Shown one piece after another: positions 1 through 9,109 of a stretch of DNA of 45,516 nt (position 1 is the stretch's first letter; each line of letters begins with the position of its first letter). Source of the stretch: an uncultured Saprospiraceae bacterium. Lineage in GTDB: Bacteria; Bacteroidota; Bacteroidia; Chitinophagales; Saprospiraceae. The notes beneath the pieces were generated by a model. That model saw nothing but the letters and a program-made list of their open reading frames with translations, had not been told where the DNA came from and did not search any database. A program made the translations under genes and the position numbers. The DNA is taken from positions 1-45,516 of the forward strand of contig CALFUU010000087.1 in the NCBI GenBank assembly GCA_937929835.1, read 5' to 3'.

Positions 1-1485
1 TAGTTGATTACCACCAAATGTAGTACTGCGGCCATCCTCAGTGTAAATCGGTGTCAACCCAGCATTGTAACGATAATACAGACCTACTCCTACAGATCTA
101 AATTGCTTGTGTACTCGAGCTCCTAAGGCAAACGCAGGAAGTGTTTTATTGAGTCCGTCTTGGTCTGTAGTGATCATTAAGTTCTGGCTACTAAAGGCTA
201 GATTATTAACCGCCACATCCAATAATTCGTTATGAACATCAAAAATACGCTTGACACCCAAACCGCCTTCCACGTTTAAGTTAATTGATTCCCCTTGTAC
301 AACATTGTACGTCAATAGTGCAGCGACATTAACAGCTTGTATTCGGTGAGCATTGGTCAGATCTACTAAAAGACTAGTTACCTCTTGATCTACTTGTGCA
401 TCTCTATTAATTAGTGCGGCACCAGAAAGAAAACCTAGAGGTGTGGCCATCCCCAGGGCTACAGAGTTGGATTGATTTATCTCACTAGCGATATCATAAT
501 CGACACTAGCATTGTGACCAGATATAAAGTCCTGTCGCTCATAACCTAAACTTAGATCTAAACTTAACTTAGAATCAAATGGTATCGTATAGCCGAGACT
601 TGCAAACCAAGTAGACGCATCTCTACTAAAGAAATCTGCTCCGCTCACTGCAGTATTAAAGTTATCGTTAAGTGCAAAGGCCGTCTGTCCTCTCGCTACT
701 TCTGTGAAGAATCCTTTTTTGTTATGATGTGCGCTATATGGCAAGACCCGAGCAAAAGGCATATCTAGCGGGAGATATCTTTCAGAAGAGACAACACTAT
801 AATTAGGCATTAGAATGCTTTCTATCCTTAAGATAGGAGCAACTTCATCTTCAACAGTTTGGTTATGGGGAGTAAGAGATTTTTCAATTTGTTGCAGTCC
901 GGCTATGTCTTCGACTCCTTGACGATTATTAATACGCCCGCTTTGATTCGAATCCAACTTCGCCGAGAAGAACTTAGAAGGTTGCTTGAAAGCAATTCCA
1001 TCTGATTGGCCCTTTGATTTTTTCTGGGCTGCGCTACCTAGGTGTGATTGATCAAATATATTTTGAACATTAATATTTGGAGAAGGATTCTTTTGAGATA
1101 TGCTTTTTGCGGATGATTTTTGAACTTCAGATTGTTGAGACTCCAGATTAGTTGAATTGGCATCTTGCTCGGTAGTATTATCTCTGGAGAGGTAATTCTG
1201 ATGGGCTTCAAGAGTACTTTTTTCTATTGCCTCAGAACGGTCCTCCTTATAAACTTCTGAATTGTTATATCCTGAGATCAGAAAGTAACCTAAGACGAAA
1301 ACCAATACAAATAGTCCAATGAATACAAATTTCAATTCTGATCCAAAGACAGTTTTTTTAGTGGGTACAGCATAGATTCGCTTCTCTACGTCACGCAGCA
1401 CCTTAGGTTCTGGCACAAGCCAGTCTTCACCGTCAAGATCTGAGGTGTCAAATTTTTCCGACCATCGATTATCATTTATGCTCAT
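1..1485 (-). CDS. Membrane-anchored protein with outer-membrane beta-barrel-like C-terminus, partial (putative sigma factor partner)
   Basis: The reading frame is open from an ATG at 1485 to the window edge (495 codons, no stop), so the C-terminus is missing. About 50 charged N-terminal residues are followed by one clear membrane segment near residues 51-70 (core FVFIGLFVLVFVLGYF). Next comes a Ser/Gln/Asn-rich low-complexity linker to about residue 200. The remainder has alternating strand-like segments with short turns, typical of Bacteroidetes PorT/OmpA-type barrels (for example GVGLYYRYNAGLTPIY near the edge). The ATG overlaps the stop of the sigma factor gene in an ATGA, so the two are translationally coupled. 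Its place directly after an ECF sigma gene, with a cytoplasmic N-terminus and one membrane span, suggests an anti-sigma or sensor role. No zinc-binding ZAS motif is visible. Function is inferred. Confidence 0.75.
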   Translation of the reverse strand, partial: MSINDNRWSEKFDTSDLDGEDWLVPEPKVLRDVEKRIYAVPTKKTVFGSELKFVFIGLFVLVFVLGYFLISGYNNSEVYKEDRSEAIEKSTLEAHQNYLSRDNTTEQDANSTNLESQQSEVQKSSAKSISQKNPSPNINVQNIFDQSHLGSAAQKKSKGQSDGIAFKQPSKFFSAKLDSNQSGRINNRQGVEDIAGLQQIEKSLTPHNQTVEDEVAPILRIESILMPNYSVVSSERYLPLDMPFARVLPYSAHHNKKGFFTEVARGQTAFALNDNFNTAVSGADFFSRDASTWFASLGYTIPFDSKLSLDLSLGYERQDFISGHNASVDYDIASEINQSNSVALGMATPLGFLSGAALINRDAQVDQEVTSLLVDLTNAHRIQAVNVAALLTYNVVQGESINLNVEGGLGVKRIFDVHNELLDVAVNNLAFSSQNLMITTDQDGLNKTLPAFALGARVHKQFRSVGVGLYYRYNAGLTPIYTEDGRSTTFGGNQL

Positions 1486-2042
1486 ACTCGAACGCGGACT
1501 TGATTGTTTATTTTATTTATCTGCAGTTGCAGCATTCTTCTTGCTTTCATCAATTGGGTCTTGGATGTGCTCGGACTTATATTCATCATAGTGCCTATCT
1601 CTCTGTGATTATAACCATCAATGACATAGAGGTTGAATATTGTCCTGTATCCCTTAGGCAACATATTGATATAACCCAATAATTCTTTTAATGACAGACT
1701 GTCTATTGCTTGCTCATCGGCAACTAAGATATCCATTGTTTCTCCTAACTCGTCAAAATCTCTCAGCACAGACTTTTTTCGCAAGTATTGTAGACAGACA
1801 TTGACAACAACTTTTCTACACCAGTATTTCAATTGACCTTTACTCGCATCATACTTAGGTAAATCTCTATGCATAAGTACTAAGGCATCTTGAAGAAGAT
1901 CTTGAGCATCTTCCTTACTGCTTACATAACGCAAGCAAGTCAAGTAAAACCACTTATTATACTTCGCATAAAATTGTCTGAAGGCTTTTTGGTTGCCTTC
2001 GAGAATTTTAGTTCGCAGTAATATGTCTTCTTGCTGACTCAC
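1482..2042 (-). CDS. RNA polymerase sigma-70 factor, ECF subfamily
   Basis: This 186-aa protein has the two-domain layout and length of an ECF sigma factor. Region 2 lies at about residues 15-90, with the core-binding segment DAQDLLQDALVLMHRDLPKY and a region 2.3/2.4 stretch containing KYWCRKVVVNVCLQYLRKK. Region 4 lies at about residues 120-175, with the helix-turn-helix GYNHREIGTMMNISPSTSKT that would read the -35 element. There is no region 1 or 3. It probably directs transcription of a small regulon, perhaps including its own operon. Its stop overlaps the start of the next gene by 4 nt (ATGA), which couples it to the membrane-anchored barrel-like protein, its likely regulator. The secreted FAS1 protein lies 68 bp upstream on the same strand and could be cotranscribed. 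Confidence 0.93.
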   Translation of the reverse strand: MSQQEDILLRTKILEGNQKAFRQFYAKYNKWFYLTCLRYVSSKEDAQDLLQDALVLMHRDLPKYDASKGQLKYWCRKVVVNVCLQYLRKKSVLRDFDELGETMDILVADEQAIDSLSLKELLGYINMLPKGYRTIFNLYVIDGYNHREIGTMMNISPSTSKTQLMKARRMLQLQINKINNQVRVRV

Positions 2043-2110
2043 ACACTAGTTTGTAAAGAAAATAAAACAGAAGCCGATATTGTTCACACCGACTCCCGTC
2101 TTTCAACAAT

Positions 2111-4039
2111 TTAATTTTTGATTATTCTTTTTGTGTAACTATAATTTCCGCTTGCTAGCCTCAATATGTAGAGTCCTGACTGTAACTCACTTATATCAAA
2201 AAACTCAGAATTGGCTACATTTCTCCACTGTCTTACAAGACTTCCATCAACACTGTAAAGCTCGATATTGGTTGGTTGTCCATCAAGACGCTCTACATCA
2301 AGTTGGAACATTTCAGAAACAGGATTAGGAAATATTTTCACCTCGCCAAACTCTGAATCATTGACACTCGTCGCCTGAACCAACACCGCATCTATCACGT
2401 GGACGACGCCATTATCGGTCACAATATCAGCCATCGTTACGAGAGCATCATTGATCAATACACCCTCAGCCGTAATGGATACAACAATATTATCACCGTT
2501 GATTGTCGTGGCAGATTGTCCATCCACCAGGTCTGTAGATAGGATCTCACCCGTAATAACGTGATAAGTTAAGACCGAAACTAGAGCACCAGAAGGATCA
2601 TCTATTAACGATTGCAACAATCCTTCAGGAAGGGCCTCAAAAGCTGCATCAGTTGGCGCAAATAAAGTAAAAGGTCCGTCTTCACTCAGCACGCCTCCCA
2701 AGCCAGCTAAGCCCACTGCCGTTTCTAAGATCGTGTGCTCAGGACTATTGACTACTACATCAACGACTGTGATTCTCGGTGGTAGCAAGACAGCATCAAT
2801 AACGTGTACTATTCCATTTTCTGTAATGATATCGGACACTGTTACTTGTGCCTCATTGATGAATACGCCGTCAGGATTAATGGACACCTCTATATTCTTT
2901 CCGTTGACTGTCACGGCTGATAAGCCATCAGCTAAACTCGTACTCAGTACCGGAGAGGCGACCACGTGGTAAGTCAATATATCTGTAAGTGCGGGTATAT
3001 CTCCCAAGAGAGCATCCACGGTGCCAGGAGGTAAAGCTTCAAAAGCTGCATCAGTGGGTGCAAATAAGGTAAAAGGCCCATCACCCGTCAGAGTCGTCTC
3101 TAGGCCAGCTGTCAAGACTGCGGCCTCCAGTATGTTGTGGTCCTCACTATTCACCACTACATCTACAACAGAACCTGAGGGTGGTAATAGAACAGTATCT
3201 ATGACGTGGACTACTCCATTGTCGGTCTCGATATCTGCTATAGTTACTTGTGTATTATTGATAAATACTCCATTGGCGGATGCACTGACATAGATGTTTT
3301 TGCCATTGACAGTAACAGCTGTTTGGCTGTCTACAAGATCAGAACTGGGTACATTGGCAGCGACTGCGTGATACAAGAGCACTTCTGTAAGTGCAGGTAT
3401 ATCTCCCAAGAGAGCATCTACAGTACCATCCGGTAAGGCTGCAAAAGCTGCATCTGTAGGCGCAAATAAGGTAAAGGGTCCCTCGCCTGAGAGTGTCGTT
3501 TCTAGACCAGCTGCAAGTACGGCGGCCTCTAGTGTGTTATGATCGTCGCTATTGACCACTACATTTACAACTGTAGTCGTCGGTGGTATGAGCACAGCAT
3601 TAATTACGTGCACTACGCCATTGGTCGCTTGGATATCTGTTACTGTGATGTTAGCTTCTTGGTTAATAAAGACACCATTGGAACCGATATTAATTTCGAT
3701 ATCTTTTCCATTTACCGTCGTAACGATTAAGCCATTACTCAAATCTGGACTATCTAATCTTCCCGCAATAGCGTGATAGGTCAACACTGCTGTAAGGGCT
3801 TCTGGATCAGCCAACAGGGCATCAACTGTACCATCAGGCAATGCCGCAAAAGCAGCATCCGTGGGGGCAAATAATGTGAAAGGCCCATCTCCGCTCAAGG
3901 TCGTTTCTAGACCCGCGGCCAGTACTGCCGCCTCTAACACTGTATGGTCTTCGCTACCGACAACAATATCGACGATGGTCTGCCCCGTAACACCTAGCGG
4001 GATTAAAAAAACCAAAAGAACTTTGTATAAATATCTCAT
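2111..4039 (-). CDS. Secreted protein with four fasciclin (FAS1) domains and a T9SS sorting domain
   Basis: The 642-aa protein starts with a signal peptide (about residues 1-20, ending VTGQ). Four FAS1 domains follow, at about residues 21-155, 156-289, 290-423 and 424-559. Each carries the FAS1 landmarks GPFTLFAPTDAAF (H1 region), a YH motif (TYHAIA, LYHAVA, TYHVVA or TYHVIT) and NGVVHVI or NGIVHVI. Residues from about 565 to 642 form a type IX secretion sorting domain: an IFPNPV entry motif, beta strands, and the basic tail YTKRIIKN. It is therefore expected to cross the outer membrane by T9SS and act at the cell surface in adhesion or matrix binding, as known FAS1 proteins do. The domains are unusually alike and the DNA shows a period of about 402 bp. 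It lies upstream of the ECF sigma gene on the same strand. Confidence 0.92.
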   Translation of the reverse strand: MRYLYKVLLVFLIPLGVTGQTIVDIVVGSEDHTVLEAAVLAAGLETTLSGDGPFTLFAPTDAAFAALPDGTVDALLADPEALTAVLTYHAIAGRLDSPDLSNGLIVTTVNGKDIEINIGSNGVFINQEANITVTDIQATNGVVHVINAVLIPPTTTVVNVVVNSDDHNTLEAAVLAAGLETTLSGEGPFTLFAPTDAAFAALPDGTVDALLGDIPALTEVLLYHAVAANVPSSDLVDSQTAVTVNGKNIYVSASANGVFINNTQVTIADIETDNGVVHVIDTVLLPPSGSVVDVVVNSEDHNILEAAVLTAGLETTLTGDGPFTLFAPTDAAFEALPPGTVDALLGDIPALTDILTYHVVASPVLSTSLADGLSAVTVNGKNIEVSINPDGVFINEAQVTVSDIITENGIVHVIDAVLLPPRITVVDVVVNSPEHTILETAVGLAGLGGVLSEDGPFTLFAPTDAAFEALPEGLLQSLIDDPSGALVSVLTYHVITGEILSTDLVDGQSATTINGDNIVVSITAEGVLINDALVTMADIVTDNGVVHVIDAVLVQATSVNDSEFGEVKIFPNPVSEMFQLDVERLDGQPTNIELYSVDGSLVRQWRNVANSEFFDISELQSGLYILRLASGNYSYTKRIIKN

Positions 4040-4374
4040 ATCTAGAAATTTTCTTGTTAAAAAAAACAGACTACAACTAGAGAGTGCAGAGATGTGAGGA
4101 AGGGTTGCCTCGAAAAAATATATTTTCTAGAACTCTATTTTTTTATTAGCGTGGATATGAGGAGCTAGGATTTAGTAGGGACAGTAGAATTAACCCTACA
4201 TAATATTTGATAATATAAAACTGTCTTGTATCAACCTACAGTAGTGGGCTACTAATAGCCATACCGAGCACAGAGACGAACGCAGGCTTATGCAGAATTA
4301 ATTATGGAAGTCCATTCCCGTGAACCCTAGTTTCCAGAACAGATTGCATCAATATGAGCAGATCATAGAATCCT
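4040..4374 (-). other. Gene-free stretch upstream of the FAS1 gene
   Basis: This 335-bp stretch separates the DUF547 gene from the FAS1 gene. It is AT-rich near the FAS1 start and should hold that gene's promoter, but I find no clean TAnnTTTG on the minus strand. Two weak inverted repeats are visible: GTAGGG/CCCTAC with a 14-nt loop around 4174-4199, and AGTAG/CTACT around 4240-4255. Neither is followed by a T-run, so I do not call a terminator. No plausible ORF or RNA gene was seen. Confidence 0.5.
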
Positions 4375-5505
4375 CTAATTATTCAGACTCCAGTCATAAT
4401 CACCAAATTCTATAGGAACACCCTTGGCAACGGTACTGGAAGCATATTTTCTGATATAACTTTCTAGATTACCGAAGTCTTCTCCATACCAATCAAAAAT
4501 CTTGGATAAAGTCAACTTGTCAGGGCTGATGGTATTGTGTGCAGAATTGATAAATGATTTTGTTTGTTTCTCTAGATTGCTTTCGAGATTGTCTGCTGTC
4601 CAGGCTTTGTTGAGGAGCGGAGGGCAAGACTTGGCGGCACAGTTGACAGCAAAGTGTATTCTCGGCTCATTGTACTTAGGCCTTATGATATCATTCTCTA
4701 TGTTATTAAGTGAGAGATTCTGTCCATCTATCTTTATCCACTTGGTATCCCAAGGCTTTCCCCCATCTAGATCTGTTATACTAGCTATCGGATAATTCTT
4801 GACTATTTTCTTGATGGTAAAAGCATTGTAGGCATTGATCCAAAACGCCAATTTTTCTTTTTTTGACTTGCCGGTTAGAGATGTCGTCGATAAGGTCTTA
4901 AGATAGCCATCCAGCACCGCTTCTTCACTCTTGATACCTGCATAGTCTACTTTTCCACTGTTGCTGACGTACTTTTTGAGTAAGGCATCAAAAATTTCGT
5001 GCATAGGGGCAAACTTTGTGACAGGTGCTTTTTCAACTTTCTGTACTACAGGCTTGGGGTCAGGTTTCGCGACGATTTCTGTTTTCGTGGGTGTAGGTTT
5101 TTTTGCTTTAGGAACTACTGAAGCAACTTTTTCTGTGACTGTCTTAGTGGCCGTCTCTTTAATCTCGGTAGTTGTCGCTTGGACTTTAGTTTCCACTTTC
5201 TCCATTGCAGCCTCTACCTTCTTCATCGGCTCTACTGCTACTTTTTCTGTCATCACTTTTACCTTACCGTCCATTACATCTTTGGTGATCATCTTCTCTT
5301 GCGCAGTTTCCACTTTTGCAACCTCCTCTACTTTAAACTTACCCATAGCCTCAGGCGCAGTTGCCTCCTTTGTTAACATCGGCTTGGTTATGACTTCCGT
5401 ATTCTCTTTTATCGTTGCTTGTGCAGAAGCAGACTTGACATCTTGCTTACAACTTGTACTAAAGACAAGCGCCAGCAGTCCTATTAATCCTAGAATATTT
5501 TTCAT
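4375..5505 (-). CDS. DUF547 domain lipoprotein
   Basis: The N-terminus is a lipoprotein signal (MKNILGLIGLLALVFSTSC) with the lipidated Cys at residue 19. Residues from about 20 to 165 are a repetitive linker rich in Lys, Glu, Val, Thr and Pro, with recurring KVE, TEK and KPT-like units, which could span the periplasm or peptidoglycan. The C-terminal half is a DUF547 domain with its hallmark segments: KLAFWINAYNAFTIKKIV, the PW(D)TKW...LSLNNIEN stretch, and IHFAVNCAAKSCPPL. DUF547 resembles a papain/transglutaminase-like fold, but its biochemical role is unproven. The gene lies 72 bp after the TonB-dependent receptor on the same strand, so cotranscription is likely. Total length is 376 aa, longer than many DUF547 proteins because of the linker. 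Confidence 0.88.
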   Translation of the reverse strand: MKNILGLIGLLALVFSTSCKQDVKSASAQATIKENTEVITKPMLTKEATAPEAMGKFKVEEVAKVETAQEKMITKDVMDGKVKVMTEKVAVEPMKKVEAAMEKVETKVQATTTEIKETATKTVTEKVASVVPKAKKPTPTKTEIVAKPDPKPVVQKVEKAPVTKFAPMHEIFDALLKKYVSNSGKVDYAGIKSEEAVLDGYLKTLSTTSLTGKSKKEKLAFWINAYNAFTIKKIVKNYPIASITDLDGGKPWDTKWIKIDGQNLSLNNIENDIIRPKYNEPRIHFAVNCAAKSCPPLLNKAWTADNLESNLEKQTKSFINSAHNTISPDKLTLSKIFDWYGEDFGNLESYIRKYASSTVAKGVPIEFGDYDWSLNN

Positions 5506-5577
5506 CGTTTTGTTTTTTGTATCTGTCTATGGCACTTTAACACTATGCCTACAGATATGTTTGGTCAGAAATGTGAA

Positions 5578-7854
5578 TCAAAACTTAAAGTCTGCTCTGA
5601 TAGCCACATTGCGTGGTGGCTCTAGTACGCCTGGTCGCAGTGAATACTCCATATTGGTCAAGTTCTTACCTTGAAGGCTCAGCTTCACAAAGCCCAAATC
5701 ATAACTCACCCTGCCATCCAGTCTAAAAAATCCACCCGCGTTAAACTCTCGATACTGGGCAATTTCATTGAGCGTAGATAAGAATTGATCTATAGTGACA
5801 ATCTGAGAACTGTAGTTATAGGAGAAGCCTATTCCCAACTTAGAAATCGCTAACTCAGCATCGACCTTGTAATTATGCTTGCTTCTATATTTCAAGAAGT
5901 TAGGGTTGTCATTAGAACTGAGAGGTGCCGTCACACTCCGTCTTATCTCTTCATTGATATCAAAATCTTGGTACGACGGATCCAGATAAGTATAACCCAT
6001 TAAGTAATTGATGCCTACTTTCTTGGAGAAAGGAAAGGCGCCTACAAAATTGGCTTCAAAGCCATTGATAACTGTATTGCCCACATTACGAGATTGGAAA
6101 CCTAGTCGCCCATCTATCTCACTAAAAGTAAATTCTAACATATTAGAATACTCTGATCTAAACATCGCTACATCGAGGTAAGCAGAGCCATAGCCCAACT
6201 TAAAGCTCCTCTTGACACCCAGCTCAGCAGTCCATCCTGTCTCGGATTCTAGTGTAGGATTAGGTAGAATAAAAAATCCACCAAGGTCTGTAAAAATAAA
6301 GCGCTCAGCTATGGTCGGAAATCTGTACCCCTGCCCCCAAGAGCTTCTTACAAACCACTTTTCGTTGATAGCATAATTGGCCCCAAATCTACTGACGAGC
6401 CTACCCTCCTTGAGTCGACTATCATCGCCCGCGATCAAGACATTGCTCTGTTGATTGTTCTCATAACGCGTGCCTGCTGTCAGGGTAAGTCCACCTACCT
6501 TTTTATCTAGCTGAGCGAAGGCGGCATAGTTGTCATTGGATAAATCTACATTGCCATACAGCTCAGAATTTGTTCTGACCAAGTAGGCAGAGAGACCAGC
6601 CGTGTACTCGATGCCCCACTCCTTTTTATTGCCCGTATATTGGTATTCCATATAGGCATTGCTAGATGTTGTTGCCTGTGCTGTAGTGCTGCCATTATTG
6701 AGCTTGTAGTAGCGGGCGAGCAATTTATGCTTGTTATTCTTCTTATCATATATGGTCACTTGCGGATCGATATAGTAGCGCTTGGTTTCTCCAGCTGTCA
6801 GTGTTCCTGCCCATCCACGATAGGCACCGTCTCTAGCATTTTCCCATAAGAGATAGCTAGCAGAGTTTTTATAATTGTACATCGCATTGAGCCCAAAAGT
6901 GATTCTGTCGGTGAGTCTGTATTTTAAGTTGGCAGATAAGCGATATCTATCTTTAAAACTATCGATGTAAACGGTCTCATCTAGCTCTAAGAAACCTGCT
7001 GCGACAAGATCAAGCTTTCCGAATTTCTGCTTATGGGTCAGACCTGCGGATAGCGTATGCGGGTTAATGTCTGTATCTGTCCACCACGCTTTATCAGGAT
7101 CTGCTGGCGTACCATAGGCTCTATATGAAAAGAAGCCTTTGGTCTCTGGTTCTGAGGTAGCATACCCTGTTCTAATGTTGATTATTCCATTGAGTGCTGC
7201 CGAGCCATAGAGTGCAGAAGAGGCACCCTTGAGCACTTCTACTTGACTGATATTTTCTACAGGAATATCATCCCACAAAGGTCTTCCTGCATCCGCTTGT
7301 AGTGCAGGGACATCATCTATCAAGAGCATTGCGCGACTCCCCGCTCCGTAAGAATATCCTGAGCCCCCTCTGATATTGGCTTGGCCATCTATCATCTGCA
7401 CCCCTGGCACCTTGTCCAGCAGATCACTCATTATCGTCGTATTACTGCGCTCTATGAGATCTGGTTGGAGCACACTGATAGATACGGGTGACTGAGCCAA
7501 GCTCTTCTCATATCGTGAACCTGTTATCGTCGTCGTCTCGAGCAAGGTACTGCTTTCATTTAGTCTGATGACAAGGCCCATAGCCTTATCTGACAAGACG
7601 ACTGTATGGTCATCATAGCCTAGATACTGAATGGTCAAGGTCTTACCAGAAAATGAGGACTGCCCTTCTAATGAAAATTTCCCTTCATAATCGGAGGTCG
7701 TTCCCAAGGTCTCCCCAGAGGATAAAATCGTAGAGATAGTAGCTCCTATAAGCGGCTCTTCTGTACTGGAGTCGATGACTTTACCAGAAATAAGTCCTTG
7801 AGCTTGGACAGCTATAGCCATCCCTAGGTATAGAAGTATCTGGAGATATCTCAT
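5578..7854 (-). CDS. TonB-dependent outer membrane receptor
   Basis: The 758-aa protein has a signal peptide (residues 1-19, ending AVQAQ). A carboxypeptidase-regulatory-like Ig domain follows at about 20-100 (GLISGKVIDSSTEEPLIGAT). The plug domain is at about 110-230, with ANIRGGSGYSYG at 159-170 and QVEVLKGASSALYGSAALNG at 204-223. The remaining 500 or so residues form a 22-strand-type barrel ending in aromatic strands and a terminal Phe. It should import a scarce ligand (siderophore, cobalamin, metal chelate or similar) across the outer membrane, powered by TonB-ExbBD, which are not encoded here. It is not a SusC type: it is shorter and has no SusD partner. The substrate cannot be read from the sequence. 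It is upstream of, and probably in an operon with, the DUF547 lipoprotein. Confidence 0.93.
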   Translation of the reverse strand: MRYLQILLYLGMAIAVQAQGLISGKVIDSSTEEPLIGATISTILSSGETLGTTSDYEGKFSLEGQSSFSGKTLTIQYLGYDDHTVVLSDKAMGLVIRLNESSTLLETTTITGSRYEKSLAQSPVSISVLQPDLIERSNTTIMSDLLDKVPGVQMIDGQANIRGGSGYSYGAGSRAMLLIDDVPALQADAGRPLWDDIPVENISQVEVLKGASSALYGSAALNGIINIRTGYATSEPETKGFFSYRAYGTPADPDKAWWTDTDINPHTLSAGLTHKQKFGKLDLVAAGFLELDETVYIDSFKDRYRLSANLKYRLTDRITFGLNAMYNYKNSASYLLWENARDGAYRGWAGTLTAGETKRYYIDPQVTIYDKKNNKHKLLARYYKLNNGSTTAQATTSSNAYMEYQYTGNKKEWGIEYTAGLSAYLVRTNSELYGNVDLSNDNYAAFAQLDKKVGGLTLTAGTRYENNQQSNVLIAGDDSRLKEGRLVSRFGANYAINEKWFVRSSWGQGYRFPTIAERFIFTDLGGFFILPNPTLESETGWTAELGVKRSFKLGYGSAYLDVAMFRSEYSNMLEFTFSEIDGRLGFQSRNVGNTVINGFEANFVGAFPFSKKVGINYLMGYTYLDPSYQDFDINEEIRRSVTAPLSSNDNPNFLKYRSKHNYKVDAELAISKLGIGFSYNYSSQIVTIDQFLSTLNEIAQYREFNAGGFFRLDGRVSYDLGFVKLSLQGKNLTNMEYSLRPGVLEPPRNVAIRADFKF

Positions 7855-7927
7855 AGTTCTAGAGTTGAGTCAATCAAATTAGGTATTTCCTACCTACCAT
7901 AATATATATCTAAGCGTTTTGCTTGTC

Positions 7928-8878
7928 TTATACGACGTGCTTGACCATATCCTTGACCATCCCTTGCATATTGTAGTCGGGTTGCCAACCCCAATCATCA
8001 CTGGCAGTCCTATCATCAATCGTCTCTGACCAGCTATCCGCTATTTGTTGCCGTGCATCGGGTTCGTAACTGATGGTCGCCTCTGGATAGTACCGCTGTA
8101 ATTCCTCAAACAACTCTGCTGGCGTGAGAGAAAATCCACTCAAATTATAGCCCATAGAAGTAGAGAGTTGGTGCACCTCCGCTTGCATTAATCCGAGTGT
8201 AGCCTTGATAACATCGGGCATATAGATCATAGGTAGGCGGGTATCTTTCTTGAGATAGCAGACATAGTGCCCTTTTCTTTTCAGCTCAAAAAACATCTCT
8301 ACAGAAAAATCAGTGGTGCCCCCCTCAGGTATTACTTCATAGCTTATGACACCAGGATATCTCAGTGAGCGCACATCTAAGCCATAACGTGACTTGTAAT
8401 ATTGATTCCATAGCTCGCCAGTAATCTTGGTAATCCCATAGACAGTAGAGGGCTGGAAAGAAGTGAATTGCGGTGTCATCTGCCTAGGTGTTGTCGGACC
8501 ATAGACCCCTATAGTACTCGGAAAAAAGACTCTGTCGACATTATGGCTATAACAAGCTGCCAGCAACTTTCTATGTGCCTCAAAATTGATGTTCCATGTC
8601 AAATCGATGTTTTTCTCTCCCTTAGAAGATAGCAAGGCTGCAAGATGATAGACGTGATTGATTTTATGCTCCTCTAAGAGTGCAACAAAGCTCTCCGTAT
8701 CCGTAACATCTAATTGGGCAAAAGGCCCCTCTGCCCCCTCATCTCTATCTCGTGGAATGAGGTCGGTCGACAGTACATTTTCAGTACCGTGCATAGACCT
8801 CAAGGCTCGGACGAGCTCTGTGCCGATCTGACCACCAGAGCCAGTTACTAAGACCTTAGGTTGTTTTTCCAAAATCAC
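7928..8878 (-). CDS. L-threonine 3-dehydrogenase, SDR type (NAD-dependent epimerase/dehydratase family)
   Basis: This 316-aa extended short-chain dehydrogenase has an N-terminal Rossmann motif TGSGGQIG (12-19), an acidic Asp ending beta-2 (LSTD, about 39), HLAAL (78-82), and the catalytic Ser/Thr-Tyr-Lys set: STIGVYG at 121-127 and YGITK with Tyr147 and Lys151. The segments YPGVIS and GGTTDF are characteristic of the UDP-galactose epimerase-like L-threonine dehydrogenases known from Bacteroidetes and psychrophilic flavobacteria. These oxidise threonine to 2-amino-3-ketobutyrate with NAD+. The enzyme is cytoplasmic. The 2-amino-3-ketobutyrate CoA ligase (Kbl) that usually completes the pathway is not in this window. 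A sugar-nucleotide epimerase is the alternative reading but is less likely given these motifs. Confidence 0.87.
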   Translation of the reverse strand: MILEKQPKVLVTGSGGQIGTELVRALRSMHGTENVLSTDLIPRDRDEGAEGPFAQLDVTDTESFVALLEEHKINHVYHLAALLSSKGEKNIDLTWNINFEAHRKLLAACYSHNVDRVFFPSTIGVYGPTTPRQMTPQFTSFQPSTVYGITKITGELWNQYYKSRYGLDVRSLRYPGVISYEVIPEGGTTDFSVEMFFELKRKGHYVCYLKKDTRLPMIYMPDVIKATLGLMQAEVHQLSTSMGYNLSGFSLTPAELFEELQRYYPEATISYEPDARQQIADSWSETIDDRTASDDWGWQPDYNMQGMVKDMVKHVV

Positions 8879-9109
8879 TAATTAAGCTGATAAATGGGGC
8901 GGCCGGAAAACGACTGCAATTACAGGCTGAAAGTAGTTTTTTTTAAGGAAAAGAGAAAAGGTCTGCATACACCATTGACATACAATGTCTCGTAAGCACT
9001 TAACGTATTACTTATACTTTAAATATGATTGTGGTGATTATCTACAGGTGGGTTTCTTCTGCGGACAATAAGAGCTTATTGCCACTTTATGGTCGGCTAG
9101 AAGCAACAA

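Noticed and set aside
3021-3293. Plus-strand ORFs across the FAS1 gene
   Set aside because: They are antisense shadows of a strongly supported, repeated coding sequence on the minus strand.
4961-5674. 237-codon plus-strand ORF opposite the DUF547 gene
   Set aside because: It is antisense to the Lys/Glu/Val-rich linker, whose codon bias keeps the opposite frame open; the DUF547 lipoprotein frame has clear family motifs.
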